A stretch of DNA of 64,000 nucleotides, from assembly GCA_031763025.1 (NCBI GenBank), contig JASSKH010000003.1, positions 3,322,501 through 3,386,500 of the forward strand. Reading direction: 5' to 3'. This document shows, one piece after another, positions 9,682 to 22,750 of this stretch. The notes beneath the pieces are model-generated. The model was not told the DNA's origin. It made no database searches and worked only from the letters and a program-made list of their open reading frames with translations. A program made the translations under genes and the position numbers. This DNA comes from Macrocystis pyrifera. Lineage: Eukaryota > Sar > Phaeophyceae > Laminariales > Laminariaceae. Numbering within the stretch: position 1 is the first letter of the stretch; each line of letters opens with the position of its first letter.

Positions 9682-11840
9682 GTGGTCTTTCGTTTTTGTT
9701 GTGTATTATTATTTGATTTGTCTGCTCTTTTTTTCCCCCTGAGGTGGTACTCCGCTCCAGTTTATGGACGTTGTCCTGTGACCACGGACCCATTTCATTT
9801 TATGCCTGGTAATTTGGACATGAATGCATGTGATGTAACAACAACAATGTTAAGAGGACAGAAGAGTACAGTATGGGCCCGCCAACAAGAAACACCTAAC
9901 ATGTGCGAGCCTGAGATTCTTATTGGGGCGCCATCTTCAAACAATGTTAACCTTGAGCATACTGTATAAGCTATTGTATAGGATTGAGTGTAAAGTTCAC
10001 CACTCACTTAGTTAGTTGTTATTTTTAACCCAATTTTCTCAGCGTTCTCCAAAAATTGAGCATTACCAGGTATGTTTTTCTTGGGCACGTTCTCATTGGC
10101 GGGCCTATACTGTAAGGGATTTGCAAACGAAAGAACCGTATTTCCAAAATTCATAGCGGCAAATAAGTATTAGTAGATTAATTACAGTACAGTTTTCAGG
10201 ACTTTTTGAGATCCAGATCTTTTTGTTCAGACTCAAGAATTCTGGAATTACAGCAATATCAATATTACTATTAATAGTAGTGCGAGCGAGTACTCTATTC
10301 GGAAACGAGGAAAAAGCGTTATTAATAATAATAATGACGATTAACCCAATTGGGACTTCAGACAGCAGAGGAAAAAAATGCCCGTAGACAGCAGTAGTAG
10401 TATTATAGTGACGGCCACTGCATGATTGTATTGGGAGATGATACACACAATGGTTGGTGTCCAAATCACAATGAGTGGTTGAATGCAAGGAGTCGCACGT
10501 CACGGGCGCAACCTGCGATCCTACTGCCTATTCGTACTACATCAACAGTAACTAATTAGTAACTGTTGTTGCTGGGCGCTGGCGTTGTTCGCAGTAGACG
10601 GTCGATAGCGAGCACCAAAGTTGTCGTTGTTTCGGCCGCTGTGTGTCAAAGGGGTTAATAAAGCACCGACCCACAGGTTACCTAATATATGGTGTGTTAC
10701 TTGTATTAATAGTATCTCCTATCGGTAGGGCTGTGAGTTGGCTGGACTTCCCGGCTACTGACTTTACCGGTAGTTGGCTACCACTGCTGCAGTGGTCGGC
10801 TGGCGCTATGATATTTCGCTTAATTTATACTGGTACGTATACATGCACATATATACCAGGTGTTGGGAGTATACGAGAAACACCAACGAGCGGCCTTCGG
10901 CACTGCCATCGGCACCGGCACTGTTGGTGTGGCGATGGGTTTTCGATGCGCCATGAGTTGCAGCATAGACGTGGGACCGCTCAGCTCTCTCCATATCCGA
11001 CCGAGTGATCTGTTACGGGGAAATGCGTACCCCGTACGTAGAAGCTTTCCATAAACAAGGAAACCCAACTACAGTAGTCGGATAGTTGGTACCGCTGCAA
11101 CCACATCAATCTGTAGTACGTAACTACAATACCTAGCCAACAAATACCTACATAGCTGGCGACTTTCAGTCACCCGACTCACAGCTGCGGGTACCTACCT
11201 ATCGAGTTCACCAACAACTTACTACCAGTGCTGTATGTTACTAGTGAGTTTATGATGCCCTTGCCTCCTGTTCGTAGCGGGGCATCTCTCTACTCCAACA
11301 CTCTCTCGGGTCCGTTGTGCCCGTCACCCCCCCCCCTCCCCTCTTGAGCTATGGGGCACCTGGGCGGGAAATCGATCAAATCACGGGCGATGGCCCTGAT
11401 TCCGATGCGTACGTGTAGTTAAAATTAAATGCTGCTGAGGTCGGTCGGCCTCCGACCTATTCTTGCTCACTACAACCCTCGCGTGCTCCCACCCCCCAGA
11501 AATGATGTGACCTCCGTTTCTCGAAGTCAACACCGCCCCCACACCACAGCAAGGGATTCCGAACGCGTATCGAATGTTATGGCTTAAAAATTGATTGTGG
11601 AATCACTATTAATATTATAGAATAAGTCCTCGAAAAAATGACGAAAATCATGAAAAATAGCGAACTAAAGCACTGACTTTGCTTGGGCTTACGGTACACC
11701 TCATACTAAAACCGACTGTAAATAAATGCCCCACTCTACGCCCTCCACAGCGGTTCCTCTCTATCGGGCTTTAACCCACCTTCAACTTCATGCCCTTGCT
11801 TCTCCGTATCTACTCCATTAGGCCACCCCGATACAATGTG
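9682..11840. other. No gene recognised
   Basis: Apart from a half-copy of the 1263-1440 foldback (9745-9790), this stretch shows only short chance frames, small hairpins and AT-rich spacers. I see no splice-consistent coding segment. Confidence 0.4.
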
Positions 11841-12629
11841 ATACTCTCTTAAAGCCCTCTACCGCATGGGCGTTCCGGGTGAGAGCTCTCGGCACAAACT
11901 CTGCTCGTGCCCCCTCCCCCCCTGCTCCGTCTGGCATACTTTGTATTCCATGAACGCGGTTGATTTCCAGCGTTCATCGCGCTGAATCTGAATTGCCGTC
12001 GCTCCGTGCCGTGCCAAGTGCGTGGCTCCTCCGGTCCTTCCTGAGTGCAGAAGGCGTACGAGTAGTGCCGGGGGGGCGTTCCGCAGTCTCCCAACTAATA
12101 CTTACTCAGGGCACGCGTCGCCTCCATACGGGAGATGGCCTGCCACCCCATGCATGCCACACTTTGCCTGCCCCAAAGTAGCGGTAGCTCGCGCTCCTCC
12201 AAAATGTAAGCAAAGAAAGAAAGGCCGAGAAGAATCTCTACTGCTTCTCCCCAACCTCAAATCCCCACCGCTCGGTGTCGTCATGTGGTCCTTACGTCGG
12301 TCCTCGTGACCACCGCCCCCAACTCTCTTCTGATCTGCTTTCTTCGATGCTCGGAATGAAACCTCTACTACTCCGTCCGCTGTTATTTGGTCTGACCCGA
12401 CCAAATAGTCAAGCAGAACTCAGAATGCACTAACTCCATTCCCCTTCGCCAAGACTTCTGAGGTTTGATACAGCAGTAGTACGAGGTATGACAGAGCTAC
12501 AGGAACGCCTTCCACAAGAAGAGGCTTCCCGTTACCCCCGTACCAGGTATGCTCTACCACCTGCTGGCCTGCGATCAGCATGCCCCGCGTTGCTTCCCAA
12601 CTCTCGTGCGCACCTCCAACTTTCCGTTG

Positions 12630-12866
12630 TGAGCTCGATCAATCAATTCCCTTGCCAATCGCGACTATTATTCAAAGCAAAGTGAGCAGCTATGCCCATC
12701 CCGCGCACAGGTATACATCTCATGGAAGCATTTTGATCGCCGCTGCATAGACGCGAACCGTCACGCTCTGAATCTTGTGCACGAAAAAATCGCGACGCCA
12801 TATAAATCTCGTAAGTTCGGTAACGACGCTATCTACCTAGTCCGTCTCCAATACCCACGGGCCTAA
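12630..12866 (+). other. Unrecognised coding-like fragment
   Basis: An open frame without an ATG spans roughly 12634-12866 and has a protein-like composition, for example a VYISWKHFDRRC segment. It has no recognised family and no clear splice partners. It may be a remnant of a gene or an element. Confidence 0.2.
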
Positions 12867-13405
12867 ACTTTACTGCGCGGTCGGTCTTTCACCCCACGTC
12901 CTCCATTAGTTCAAGTACTTCTTAGTATTTATACTACGCTTGAAGAACCGAGCGCGAGGGTCTCGATCAATCTCGCCACCTCCCCGTCGTCGCTTTCTGT
13001 TCGTCGTTCTGCTCTTGCGATATTTATATTACGGACGACTGTCGTCGTGCTTGCGTATACGTACAAGCCAGGTGAATTTTCCATACAGCTGCAGTGGGCT
13101 CCCCGACTTGAGAATAGGTATACGTTAGCGCACGCAGTCGCCAGAGGAGGTAGCATCCAGGCATTCACCCCAAGAGATAAGAGATGCACGATTGGTGTAT
13201 GGGCTGATGATGGAGTCAATGACGGGATATGCGATGGCTGATTTTCGCATACAGAAGGCAACGTCGCCAAGTGGTGCTTGGAAATAGTTCAAAGACTACT
13301 ACATCTCTTAACTAGCCTTCTCTCTTATGCACGGTGGGAAGTAAATAGCTTTCGGTTCAGGCGGGTCCAGCGGATTTAGCCTCTCTTAACTGTACTATTC
13401 TCTTA

Positions 13406-14040
13406 TTAAATAGCGTGCCTCCCTCTTATGCCGAGGCACCCACCATATTCTGAAGCCCCCCTTGCTGGAACGTGTGCACTTGCCGAGGCCCGTCTGATTG
13501 TTTTGTGGTCGAAGCTGACTCTCGTCTGAGCCTCCGCTTCCTCGTTATTACCTGGTATGTCATTAGGCTGAGCCTTTGTTCGCATCTGAACCATTTTCTC
13601 GACCTGTTCTTCTATTACGGAGGACCATAAAAACCTACCAGGTATATATTTAACTATTTTTACTGACAATACTCGGTCCTGTTTACTATGGTCCACCGTA
13701 ATAGGTGATCTGAATTGATGATCAATACACTCCACGAGTGAATCCTCTAGTCTCTCGTCAGGGAGGTCCAAGGTCAAGGTCGCATCCACAGTAGCACGAT
13801 ACTCCCTCCTGCTATTTTTTGTCGGACCCATCCCTGCTCTTGCATCAGTCCGGTTACGTTCTTCTGCATCTCTTTATCCAGGCCCTCTGCAAATACTGCG
13901 GTGATACTGTTCGCCAGCCGGTTCTCCATCTCGGGGATATGCCTAGCCACGGGACACCAACCACTTGCAATCTCCACGCGCGCTATTAGTCTCACAAGGA
14001 CCTCTGCCCGTCTATCGCGAGAGCCCCAACACCGGTTCAC
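13406..14040 (-). other. Unrecognised coding-like fragment with MITE
   Basis: Two minus-strand frames (14040-13774 and 13831-13406) have protein-like composition with charged helical stretches, but match no family I know. The second is crossed by the TA-flanked MITE at 13615-13701, so some of its apparent residues come from that repeat. Confidence 0.25.
13615..13701. mobile_element. TA-flanked MITE, copy 2
   Basis: This 87-bp, internally shortened copy begins TTACGGAGGACC and ends GGTCCACCGTAA. TA lies on both sides (13613-13614 and 13702-13703). It belongs to the same family as 4915-5019. Confidence 0.75.
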
Positions 14041-14516
14041 CTACAACACGGAGGACACGTAGTCTCCCTGCATCATAATGGATTCACCCTCGGTTGTTGA
14101 TCGGTGGAGTAAAAGTAACTGCAAGACGAGGGGCGTTAAGACCATGCCTCAATAGTAATATAGTAGCAAGAAATCTTGAGTCCACGACTCTCTCGTACCT
14201 GTACTTTTCACTTCATTTCTGAGGATAATCGCGGATCTATGGTATGACGCCAGAATATCTCAAGCCTAGGGCAGTACCCTCTGATCTCATCAAAACTGGC
14301 ATCTGAAAAATAGCGCCTTACAGATCTTCGTAGTACGTGTGTAGACAGGGGCGCTGAGAGATTCTCCTAGCCTCATGCCAGTATGTTGTTGATCGATCGC
14401 CCTCTTCCGGAATGTAATGTCATCAAGGAATCTCCATTCCACCCGCGCGACCCTCTGTTTTCTCGAATCATCTGCCTTTCTCATGCAGGTTCGTGTCCCA
14501 TACATATATTGTGCTC

Positions 14517-15060
14517 CCATGGGACAACCATGGGTAGCATGTCATCCCATGGATCAGCCCATAGAACATCCTATTGGAACCAAAATCCTATGGGGAATCG
14601 CATGGGTCCCGTGGGCTGTCCCATGGGTTTCGTGAATCCCACGGGACGTCCCACACGCCATGGGACGCCCCATGTGTTTGTGGGCGCCCTATGGGCAATC
14701 ATGACAATCCCATGGGATGTCTCAGAATGGGGCATCCCATAGCTCATCACATAGGATGCCCCATGGGGTGTCCCATGGGATATCACTTACGGCCTAAGAA
14801 ACATCCCATGGCATGACCTATTGGACGTCCCATGGGATGAGCTATGGGATGTTCCATGGGACATCCCATGGGATGACCCACAGGACTTTCCATGGGATGT
14901 CCCATGGATAACCCATAGGACTTCCCATGGGATAGCCCATCTGACTGCGTACGACCTATGGGACATCCCATGGAAGGTCCCATGCGATATGTTGCGTGCT
15001 TTGGGATGGCCCATGGGATGCCCAATATGACGACCAATGGCTAGCATGTCACCCCATGAC
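14517..15060. repeat. 12-bp CCATGGG repeat array, block 1
   Basis: The unit is close to ycCCATGGGAyr, 12 bp, with a palindromic CCATGGG core. It is best ordered at 14820-14950, where the unit returns every 12 bases. Because the core is palindromic and 12 is divisible by three, long frames open on both strands with Met-Gly-Pro/His-rich text; these are not genes. Similar blocks lie at 15735-16350 and 17054-17350. Confidence 0.85.
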
Positions 15061-15735
15061 TTCTTCTGGCGCCCCCCTCCTTTGCCAGCTTTGAAGTCTC
15101 GATCATCTTCGAGGGACCGCTTGCTCTGCACAGAGTTCTTTTGCCGTACTTAAAGCTGAGCCCACTGCGACGCGGGGTGGGGCAGACGAACCGTCGTCTG
15201 TGTCCATGATGTTGTATAACTGTGTGACCATACCGGTACAAAGCAACAGTACACATCGCAGATCAAAATTGAATCACATCGTACACCCCAAACAAGAAAA
15301 GTGAAATCAACACACGTATGCACTAGATACACATAGTGCGGGCGTACAAAGTGTACAACTAACGAGTTGCAGTCGAACCCGAGGGTACCGCATGCGAAGA
15401 GAAAAAAAGAGTGTACGGCCTCTGTTTGGTTCAAAACCAGGCGTAAACATTTGAAACCTACAATAGACAAAGCTAGGTGTGCCTGGCCCGTTTCAAGCCA
15501 AAACAGGTACGGTGTGAGGCTGGCCACTCGCAGGGTCCTTCCGTGTTTTTTTTCTCTGGTGTTGGTGTGTTCCTGTTTTTGCTCCCAAATGAACCAGTTA
15601 TACCTGTTGTTGGCTGAAACCTGCATGCACTCATTGACTGTGCCTTGAACGGTTATCGGCAGGCGAGCCTAGGCGTACATAACAGCTACGAACTAATACA
15701 ATGCCTATCGTCACCACCTAGATGCATAAGGTCCC
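15060..15735. other. Spacer between CCATGGG blocks
   Basis: This stretch lacks the 12-bp unit. Its open frames on both strands have no recognised content. Confidence 0.35.
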
Positions 15736-16350
15736 ATTGGAGGTCCTACGGGTCGTCCATGGGAAGTCCTATGGGTCGTCCCATAGGTCGTAACCCATCC
15801 CGTTTAAGTCCCATGGAACGACCTACGGGACGACCCATGGGGACTTAAACGGCGTATGAGACGGCCAATGGGACGTACCTCAGATGACATGCTACCTATG
15901 GGTCTCGTCACACTGGTCATCCCATCGGCACCCCATTGGTAGTATGCCGTCCCATGGGATGGATCATGGGTTTTCCCATAACTCCCAACTCATCGTGTGG
16001 GACGACCTTTGGGATGCAAACGTACAGTGGGATGACCCCTGGATAGTCTGCTATCCCATGAGTCGTTGCTAGGGTCAGTCCCAAAAACGAACCCCATCTC
16101 GTGGGCCGTCTCATGGGTCATCAGATAGCATGTAACCCATCTCACATGATATCCCATGGGACGACCTATGGGACGGCCCATGAGATCTCCATGGGATGAC
16201 ATGCTACCCACGGGACGAAATACCACCCATGGGACAGATGAGACGTCCTACGGAACGTCCCATGGGACGACCCATGGGATGAAATGCTACCCATGGACCT
16301 ATGGGTCGTCCCATGAGTCACCCAAAGGTCAAAACCCATCTCATACAGGC
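15735..16350. repeat. 12-bp CCATGGG repeat array, block 2
   Basis: This is the same family as block 1 but more diverged, with cgtcccatggg, gacgaccyatggg and similar variants. Spacing is less regular, with 12-bp steps and multiples of them. Confidence 0.8.
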
Positions 16351-17054
16351 TGGACTGGCCAAAGAATAGATAAACCATCGGCACGTCGTATCTCGTGAAC
16401 CACTGCGAATTCGGAGTTGAAATTTGGAGGCACTAACCCTGACACAACACTGCATGTGCAAATATATATATATAAAAACATAAGACATGTTTATATGTCG
16501 ACTCGATCTCGACGAGATATCGGCGAAAACTCAAAAACACCAATTTTTCAACGCAAAAATCGTATTAAACTCGTCGTTCCCCATCAAGGCGAAAATTGGT
16601 GACGACTTAGCTGAAGACCCTACGAGAAGACCAATATTTTAGTTTCAGTGCCCAATTCGCCACCCATCAAGAGACATCGCCAAAACACGATTTCCATACA
16701 TAACACAAAAAATTACGATTTGTTTCTGTTTTTCTGCGATTCCGCGTTCAATTTTGCGAGTTTCGACCTGAAACTTTAACCTGGTACCCGTATAAGTATT
16801 CTAAATACATCCCCTACTACAGAGTTTTTCCTTCTTTTTTACGTCACGTAATCGCAAAACAAAGATTTCCATATTCATTGTTATCTGTCTTACTCAGTAA
16901 AAAAAAGTAAAATTAAAAATTCTGCAGCAGGGAATGAATGCCTCTGAAATACTCATAGAAATCACGTGCCAAACGTTCAGGTTAAAATTCGCGAAAACTC
17001 CGTCGGAAACCCCGTTCTCCCATCCATATTTCGTTCCGGCCAGTCCCGCTCGTA
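16350..17054. other. AT-rich spacer between CCATGGG blocks
   Basis: An AT-rich stretch with a short TA microsatellite near 16463-16473 and no recognised gene. Confidence 0.35.
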
Positions 17055-17350
17055 GGATATCCCATGGGATGACCAATGGGGGACCCATGATACCTCCAAG
17101 GGGTGACATGCTACCCAGGGAACGTCCCATGGGACGGTCTATGGGACGACCCATGGGTAGCACGCTAGCCCATTGGTCGTTCCACGGATCATCTCATAGG
17201 ACGCAACCCATTCCATGGGAATTCCCATGGGCATGTGCAGTCCCTTGAGCCATCCCATGGGACGCACCACGGGTTATCCCATAACACGGAATCCACCCCG
17301 TGGGATATCCCATGGGACGAACCATGGGACGACCTATGGAACGCCAACGC
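17054..17350. repeat. 12-bp CCATGGG repeat array, block 3
   Basis: This is the third and shortest block of the same palindromic unit, for example tatcccatgggatgaccaat near its start. It ends before 17360. Confidence 0.8.
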
Positions 17351-17359
17351 CATGTAGGA

Positions 17360-18678
17360 CGACCACACTCTTCTTGGCGCGCCGGCCGTGGTGAAAAAAA
17401 CAAAGCCTGGTGACCTTCCGCAGGTGCGAGTGGAGCCCGTGGTGCCTATACCCTCATGAAAACAAAATTATAGATTTGGAGGCCTCACGCTCACTGTTCT
17501 GGCCCGGAAAAAGCATCGTTTTGATTTGTCATGGCCCAAAACACCGCTTTTGTGGCGGGTGCGTTTTACTTGGTTTCAATATGTACCTGTTTTTGGCTCG
17601 AATGGAACAGCTATAATACCTGGTTTATGGGTTTTGCCCACAATGTATTTTTGAGAGGCTGAGGACTGAGACGCATATAAGTGCACTCGTAGGATATGAG
17701 AACTTCAATGGAAGAGAAGGTGACCCAGGCCTGGTTGCTTGATTGTTATGCTCATCAGATGGAGCTGATGAGGGGCATGTTGTAAGAATGAGCTTGTGTG
17801 CGCGGTGCACGTATGTCTCGGGGAGAAGCGTCTCAGCATTAGTGGATATGTACTGTGTGCTGCGGTCGCTTCGTAGACTGTGTGTTGATACAGCAGTCTA
17901 CTGCACAGAGGTGACACTTCGAGTGCAGATGCAACTGTCGGTTCTGGAACGATTCACACCACAAAGTCTAGATCTTCTGGAACAATATTCCTCAAAGTCT
18001 GCAACTGTTCTAGAAGGTTTCTAGAATTTGTTCCAGAAATTGCTCTAGAAACTGTTCTAGACACTGTTCTACAAATCGTCCTACTCACACGGACTACCAG
18101 AAGGCAGTATCCACATAATGTGTGTCTATTGGACATAAACTACAGCGTGCTACGCCATAACTCAACACGTGAAGTACACACAGACCATTCTTGCTGTGTT
18201 GCTGCGATCGAACACAGAGGGATCACGCGACATGATGCTAGTGCTGATACTCATGTACATGATGCGTATCCCCGACAGTATGCGCTCCGCAGCTCAAGAC
18301 AAAAAGTAAAGGGAAAGACCCTTGATCTTCATGACCCCAAGTGATGTCCCCAACCGTTACTGATGCGATAACAACTATCAGGGTACAAGACCATCCCAGC
18401 CTCCAGCCTCATTCCCAGATTTGTCTCCTGACAATCAGGGTCATTCATTTAAACCGATACTCGACCGATCTTACACCATATTCGGCATTGACAGTCCCGT
18501 CCTGCATCCAACAGTACGCAGTTTGTTTCTCAAAAGACTAATGACTGAGCCAGGCCACTACAAGCTTGTAAACAGAAACTTGTTGTCTTGTCATACGAGT
18601 ACTGTGCCTATGATGTACTACCAGAGACTACTCGATACGTATATGTCTACGATTACACATACCTGGTACATATATTGG
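17360..18678. repeat. Non-coding stretch with ttctaga-type short repeat
   Basis: At about 17940-18080 the motif gttctagaa / gttccagaa recurs some six times with spacing of 15-25 bp, suggesting a short decayed tandem repeat. The rest has no recognised gene. Confidence 0.45.
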
Positions 18679-18977
18679 TCATCACTTTTACTTTCCAGTC
18701 TAACTTGTAGGAGGTTTTACCTTCGGCGATCTTCTGGACAAGCTGTGGTTACAGATGTCATCCCTTCTCACCCCCGGTACGTGCCTTCATTTTTTATCGC
18801 GCATAGGGTTCAGCACTCCCACTGCTCGTCGATTTTCATCGAATGTTGCTATCTCACGCTCTCGCGCTTTCCGCTGATCAATTTTTATGTAGTGAAAGGT
18901 CCCTACGAGTATGCACTCGGTGAGACTCGAACCCACGAATTTATCTCGATAGGCACGCGGACCACCTACCAAGCCAA
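18679..18977 (-). mobile_element. tRNA-derived SINE, copy 3
   Basis: This matches the SINEs at 1.5-2.2 kb over nearly full length, in minus orientation. The B box reads ggttcgagtct on the minus strand, and the head ggcttggtaggtggtcc is at the right end. It has about 10 percent visible differences from the other copies and no large internal inversion. Confidence 0.8.
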
Positions 18978-18989
18978 GACCTGCTGCTG

Positions 18990-20270
18990 CATACCTTTGT
19001 ACTAGCTGTCCCGTGGTACACACGTATGGATATGTGATGCTGCCAGACACCACTCGCTACGTGAAAGCTACACAGTATAAGAAAACCTGACGCTACGTGC
19101 GTAGTGGTGCTGTATCACATGATAACGGTGATAAGGAACAGATCAGCGTTGCGTACTGATGATTTAGTACGAGCTTCATGTATCATATGAATAATTGTGT
19201 TATCAAGCAGCAGCTAGATGATATTGACTACTGGTGTAATATGTTGCCATCGCTATCACGACCCCTCGATGCGTTAGCATGTCGAATTGAATTGAATTTC
19301 GAAGTCAAACTCTGTAACATGGTATGTGTTACATGACTCCTGTAGTTGTTGCGGGGAAAATATGTAACATACATTACTAAGAGCCAACTCATTCTGCTAC
19401 GAGGTCAAGGGGCTTTACGCAAAACAAGCGGGCATGTAAGTATTTGTTTGCTACGTACTCTGTTCGCGTTTCTGCATGCCTTATGCAAGTTAAGCTATCA
19501 GCCACCAATCGTATACTCTAGTCTAGAATCTAGCATCATCAGGCGTGATTTATATTCACAACGCGAGAATAACCAGACGTGCACCGCAAAGGTACATACG
19601 CACGACAAAGGTACAGAATCGATGCTCGTGTTCGTAATAATCTAAAACCGTGAAGTTGTTCGTTATTACACAAAATTATAGGAGTGAACAGCCTATCAAT
19701 GTTCCTACCCCCCAAAAACAGGACATACTGCTTTCAGAGAGACGTCATTCCTCGTGTATTCTAGTCTCCCGGTTGTCCTCATCCAGGCGGTAGGTCTTCC
19801 TGCCGTACATGCTGAAGTACTGGAGATGAAGTTGTCAAATTTGCCGTTCAACTACCTAATCGAAATAGCTATTTCGACTTGGTTACAATGTGCCCTTAAA
19901 TGGTACTGACTGCGATCTATCGCCATCTTGCACAACACCTTTAGCTGCTTTCCGGGAAGATGGACGGGACACGCTACCAAGCAACGTCAGAGCAATACGT
20001 TGACCAAGGAATTGAGTCTCTGCCTGCCCCTCACAAACTGAATCTGCAACACTGTACAACTTCGGAACGGGAGAAAATGTATTTCACGCTTCCCGTTGCT
20101 CGAGCTTGTTGTTGTAGACGCCGGTGATCGTTCGGTCTGCTCGGTTGTGTTATCCTTAGCTTAGGATTTGAGGCTCAACTTACGTTGAAGTTGGAGGTGA
20201 AGGTTACTCCCTTTTTCTCTCAAAGCTGACTGCCGTTATCAGCTCCACCTCCACTATTGATCTTGCAGTC
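18990..20270. other. No gene recognised
   Basis: No splice-consistent coding segment or repeat was recognised between SINE copy 3 and the Copia fossil. The left boundary of the fossil is uncertain and part of this stretch may belong to it. Confidence 0.35.
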
Positions 20271-22750
20271 AGTGTCTGCTGTTAGGTCCCGATGTTGATG
20301 GGCTATCCATTCTGGAACAAAAGGAAGCCTCAAGTTGACTTGTGGGTGTGAACAAAGGTCGTAGAAGTCGCCAGTGGCCCTTGCTCGCCCTGTGTTGACC
20401 CCGCAGGTCCTGTCCCGGGTTTGCCCGCGGTTGTCCTTCCCCTTTCGTGAGGGTGTGGCCCCCCTTCAGCTGACGGTTTGTCTCTGGCACGATCCCTGTG
20501 GTGAAGCAGACGGGGTCAGTCCGTCTTCCTCTGGCGATGATGACTTAATGGATGCTCCGGTAATGCCAGATTATGTTGATCCCGCTGACGCTCTGGTAAT
20601 CCCGGAATATGTTGATCCAGTAATCCCAGACGCTGATGCTCCGATGATCCTAGACGCTGGTGATCCAATGGTCCCGGGTGATGCAGCTCTGGAAATCCGT
20701 TTGTTGCTGCTCCGAGGAGTGGATTCCATCTTGGTGCTTTACCTTGTTTTCCTCCTCCGAGACCCGAAGTAGGTCTCAATGTGTCTCTATCGGTGTAGGC
20801 GAAACCTATACACATAGCCGGGGAGTCTGCCCCCGATGCTCTGCTGGCGTGCGTGCTGTCGAAGGTTTCCTCAACAATGGATTGGGTTTCGTACGGGTGG
20901 TCTCGTGATTTGGTGTATCCCGTGTGACCCCAGCCGAAGTAGAAGATTCTATCCCGGGCGAAGCAACAGGTGCGTCCCAGGGTGACAGATAAAATGTGAC
21001 TCCTGATGATCATGACACTCCAGCTTCGTGCGGTAGTGTTCCAGTCTCTGATGAGGGCGTTCCAGTCCTCGATGAGGAATCTTCAGTCCATGGAGATGAT
21101 GTTCCGGCCCCTGGTCAGGATGCTCTAGCTTCCGTCGATGACGCTGCGGCAGTTGTGGATGACTCGTCCTCCTCCAGAAGGTTGCTTGCACATTGCTGCA
21201 CTTTGTCCTGGATTTTATCTCGTTGGTGCTCCATCTGTGCGACAGTGTCCTCCTCGGGCATGCTGTCCTAGATTTGCGCACATTGGCGTCTCGCCTCAGT
21301 GGCAGAAACCTCCTGCGGTGTGTTGTTACCACTTCTTAGCATGCACCTGTTCTTGACCCCGGGCGTTTGTCCATCCCACTCGGGTACATTTTTTTATCGC
21401 AGCGTTGTTCGTGTCGTTTTAATCGTGCCTCCCAGAGGGCGCGAAGGCATATTTCGTACAAGCACAGACCCTTGTCTTCAGTGTTCATTCAGCGATAGCG
21501 ATTTGTTGCTGTTGAACTGTAGGTGGGGGATTTCCTTCTCGGATAGTGTTTTCGCTCGAGTCTATTGTTTTGACGGAGGAGAACAGGTTGCGTCCTAATC
21601 CAGGTACGACGATGGCGGAGATTCGAACTGGAACACGTTGTCCGCCATGGTCGATTATGTATCTCCAGACAGTGCCAGTTGCGGTCGCAAATACTCTCTC
21701 GCTACCGGCGGTTACGATGGCCTTCGACGTCTTCAGCGCCTTGCAATCGTTCATGCCGTCCTAGAGTCTTGGAATCGGCTCGTCGTGTACTATGTGGTCC
21801 GACGCGCCGCTATCCAAAAGCCATGGTGGTCTTGTCAGCGTTGGGATGAAAACTCATTCCGGCGTTGCTTGCCACCAGTTTCGTAAAAAACGCAAAGCCC
21901 TAGTCGGAATCTGACGGCTTCTCGTCATCGCCGGCGTGGGGTTAGCTCGCTCTCAGTACAGCAGAGGTGATGTGAGCGCCGTCGTTCTGCGACGGGCGTG
22001 ATGCTCCCATCCCATACCATTCCGCGTCGTCGCGAGAGGTTAGTCTTGTGTACAGAACATCGCTTCCGCTCAGGTTCATCCATGTATCCTTCCCTGATCC
22101 TGGAAGGTTCCTTGTCATTCTGCTTGTTGTGGGCTCCAGTGGACTTTTCTGTTGTGGCTATCCTTGTGCTTGCAGTTCCTCGCGAAGTGTTTCTTCAAGC
22201 CACAGTTGTAGCAGGTCGATGTTTCTGCTGTCATGGCACGCCACGACGAGCAATCGCTTCATTTTCTCCACCGTTACGTGGCAGGTGGTCCAGGTACAAG
22301 TGACTCATCGCACTTTGCATCTGATCGATGACGAAGGTGGGGTTGCGGTAAATCGTCAGTTTGATGTCCTCGTACACCGGAGTGAAGTCCTTGACGCAAA
22401 TGTCCTTGGACCTGCGGTCGCAGATGGTTTACCCATATTTTCTAGCTCAGATCATGCGAGGGCCTTTTCCATGAAGAAGTCGTCAGCATCTGTCCTTGCT
22501 TCATGGTGGTGTTTATAGTCCTCTCCACTGTTGCCTGGATGACTTCGTCAGTCAACTTGTTGTACTTTGCGACCAGCTCCTGTCAAGCGTTCTGCCCATT
22601 TCCACTAGTGTCACTCCCGTCTTAAGGCCTGACTACGAGTGGCGCTGCTGGCTTCTCTGGCCCTCCATCCCTTGCTCCCGCTACACTTGCCCCTAACTAT
22701 GCAATGGAGCTGCCATCTTCTCCCTCGAGACATCTAAAGCTTTCAACCAC
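20270..22750 (-). mobile_element. Copia-type LTR retroelement fossil
   Basis: A decayed element reads on the minus strand. A gag-type CCHC zinc knuckle lies at about 22160-22215, and a protease-flank motif ending in GLGRNLFSS lies at about 21575-21605. Low-similarity pol-like text continues to about 20270. LTRs were not recognised. It is broken, with many breaks, and not whole. Its state suggests an old insertion. Confidence 0.55.

Noticed and set aside
14383-16398. Long Met-Gly-Pro/His-rich frames on both strands
   Set aside because: They are produced by the palindromic 12-bp CCATGGG repeat, which stays open in several frames on both strands; no start context or domain supports a protein.
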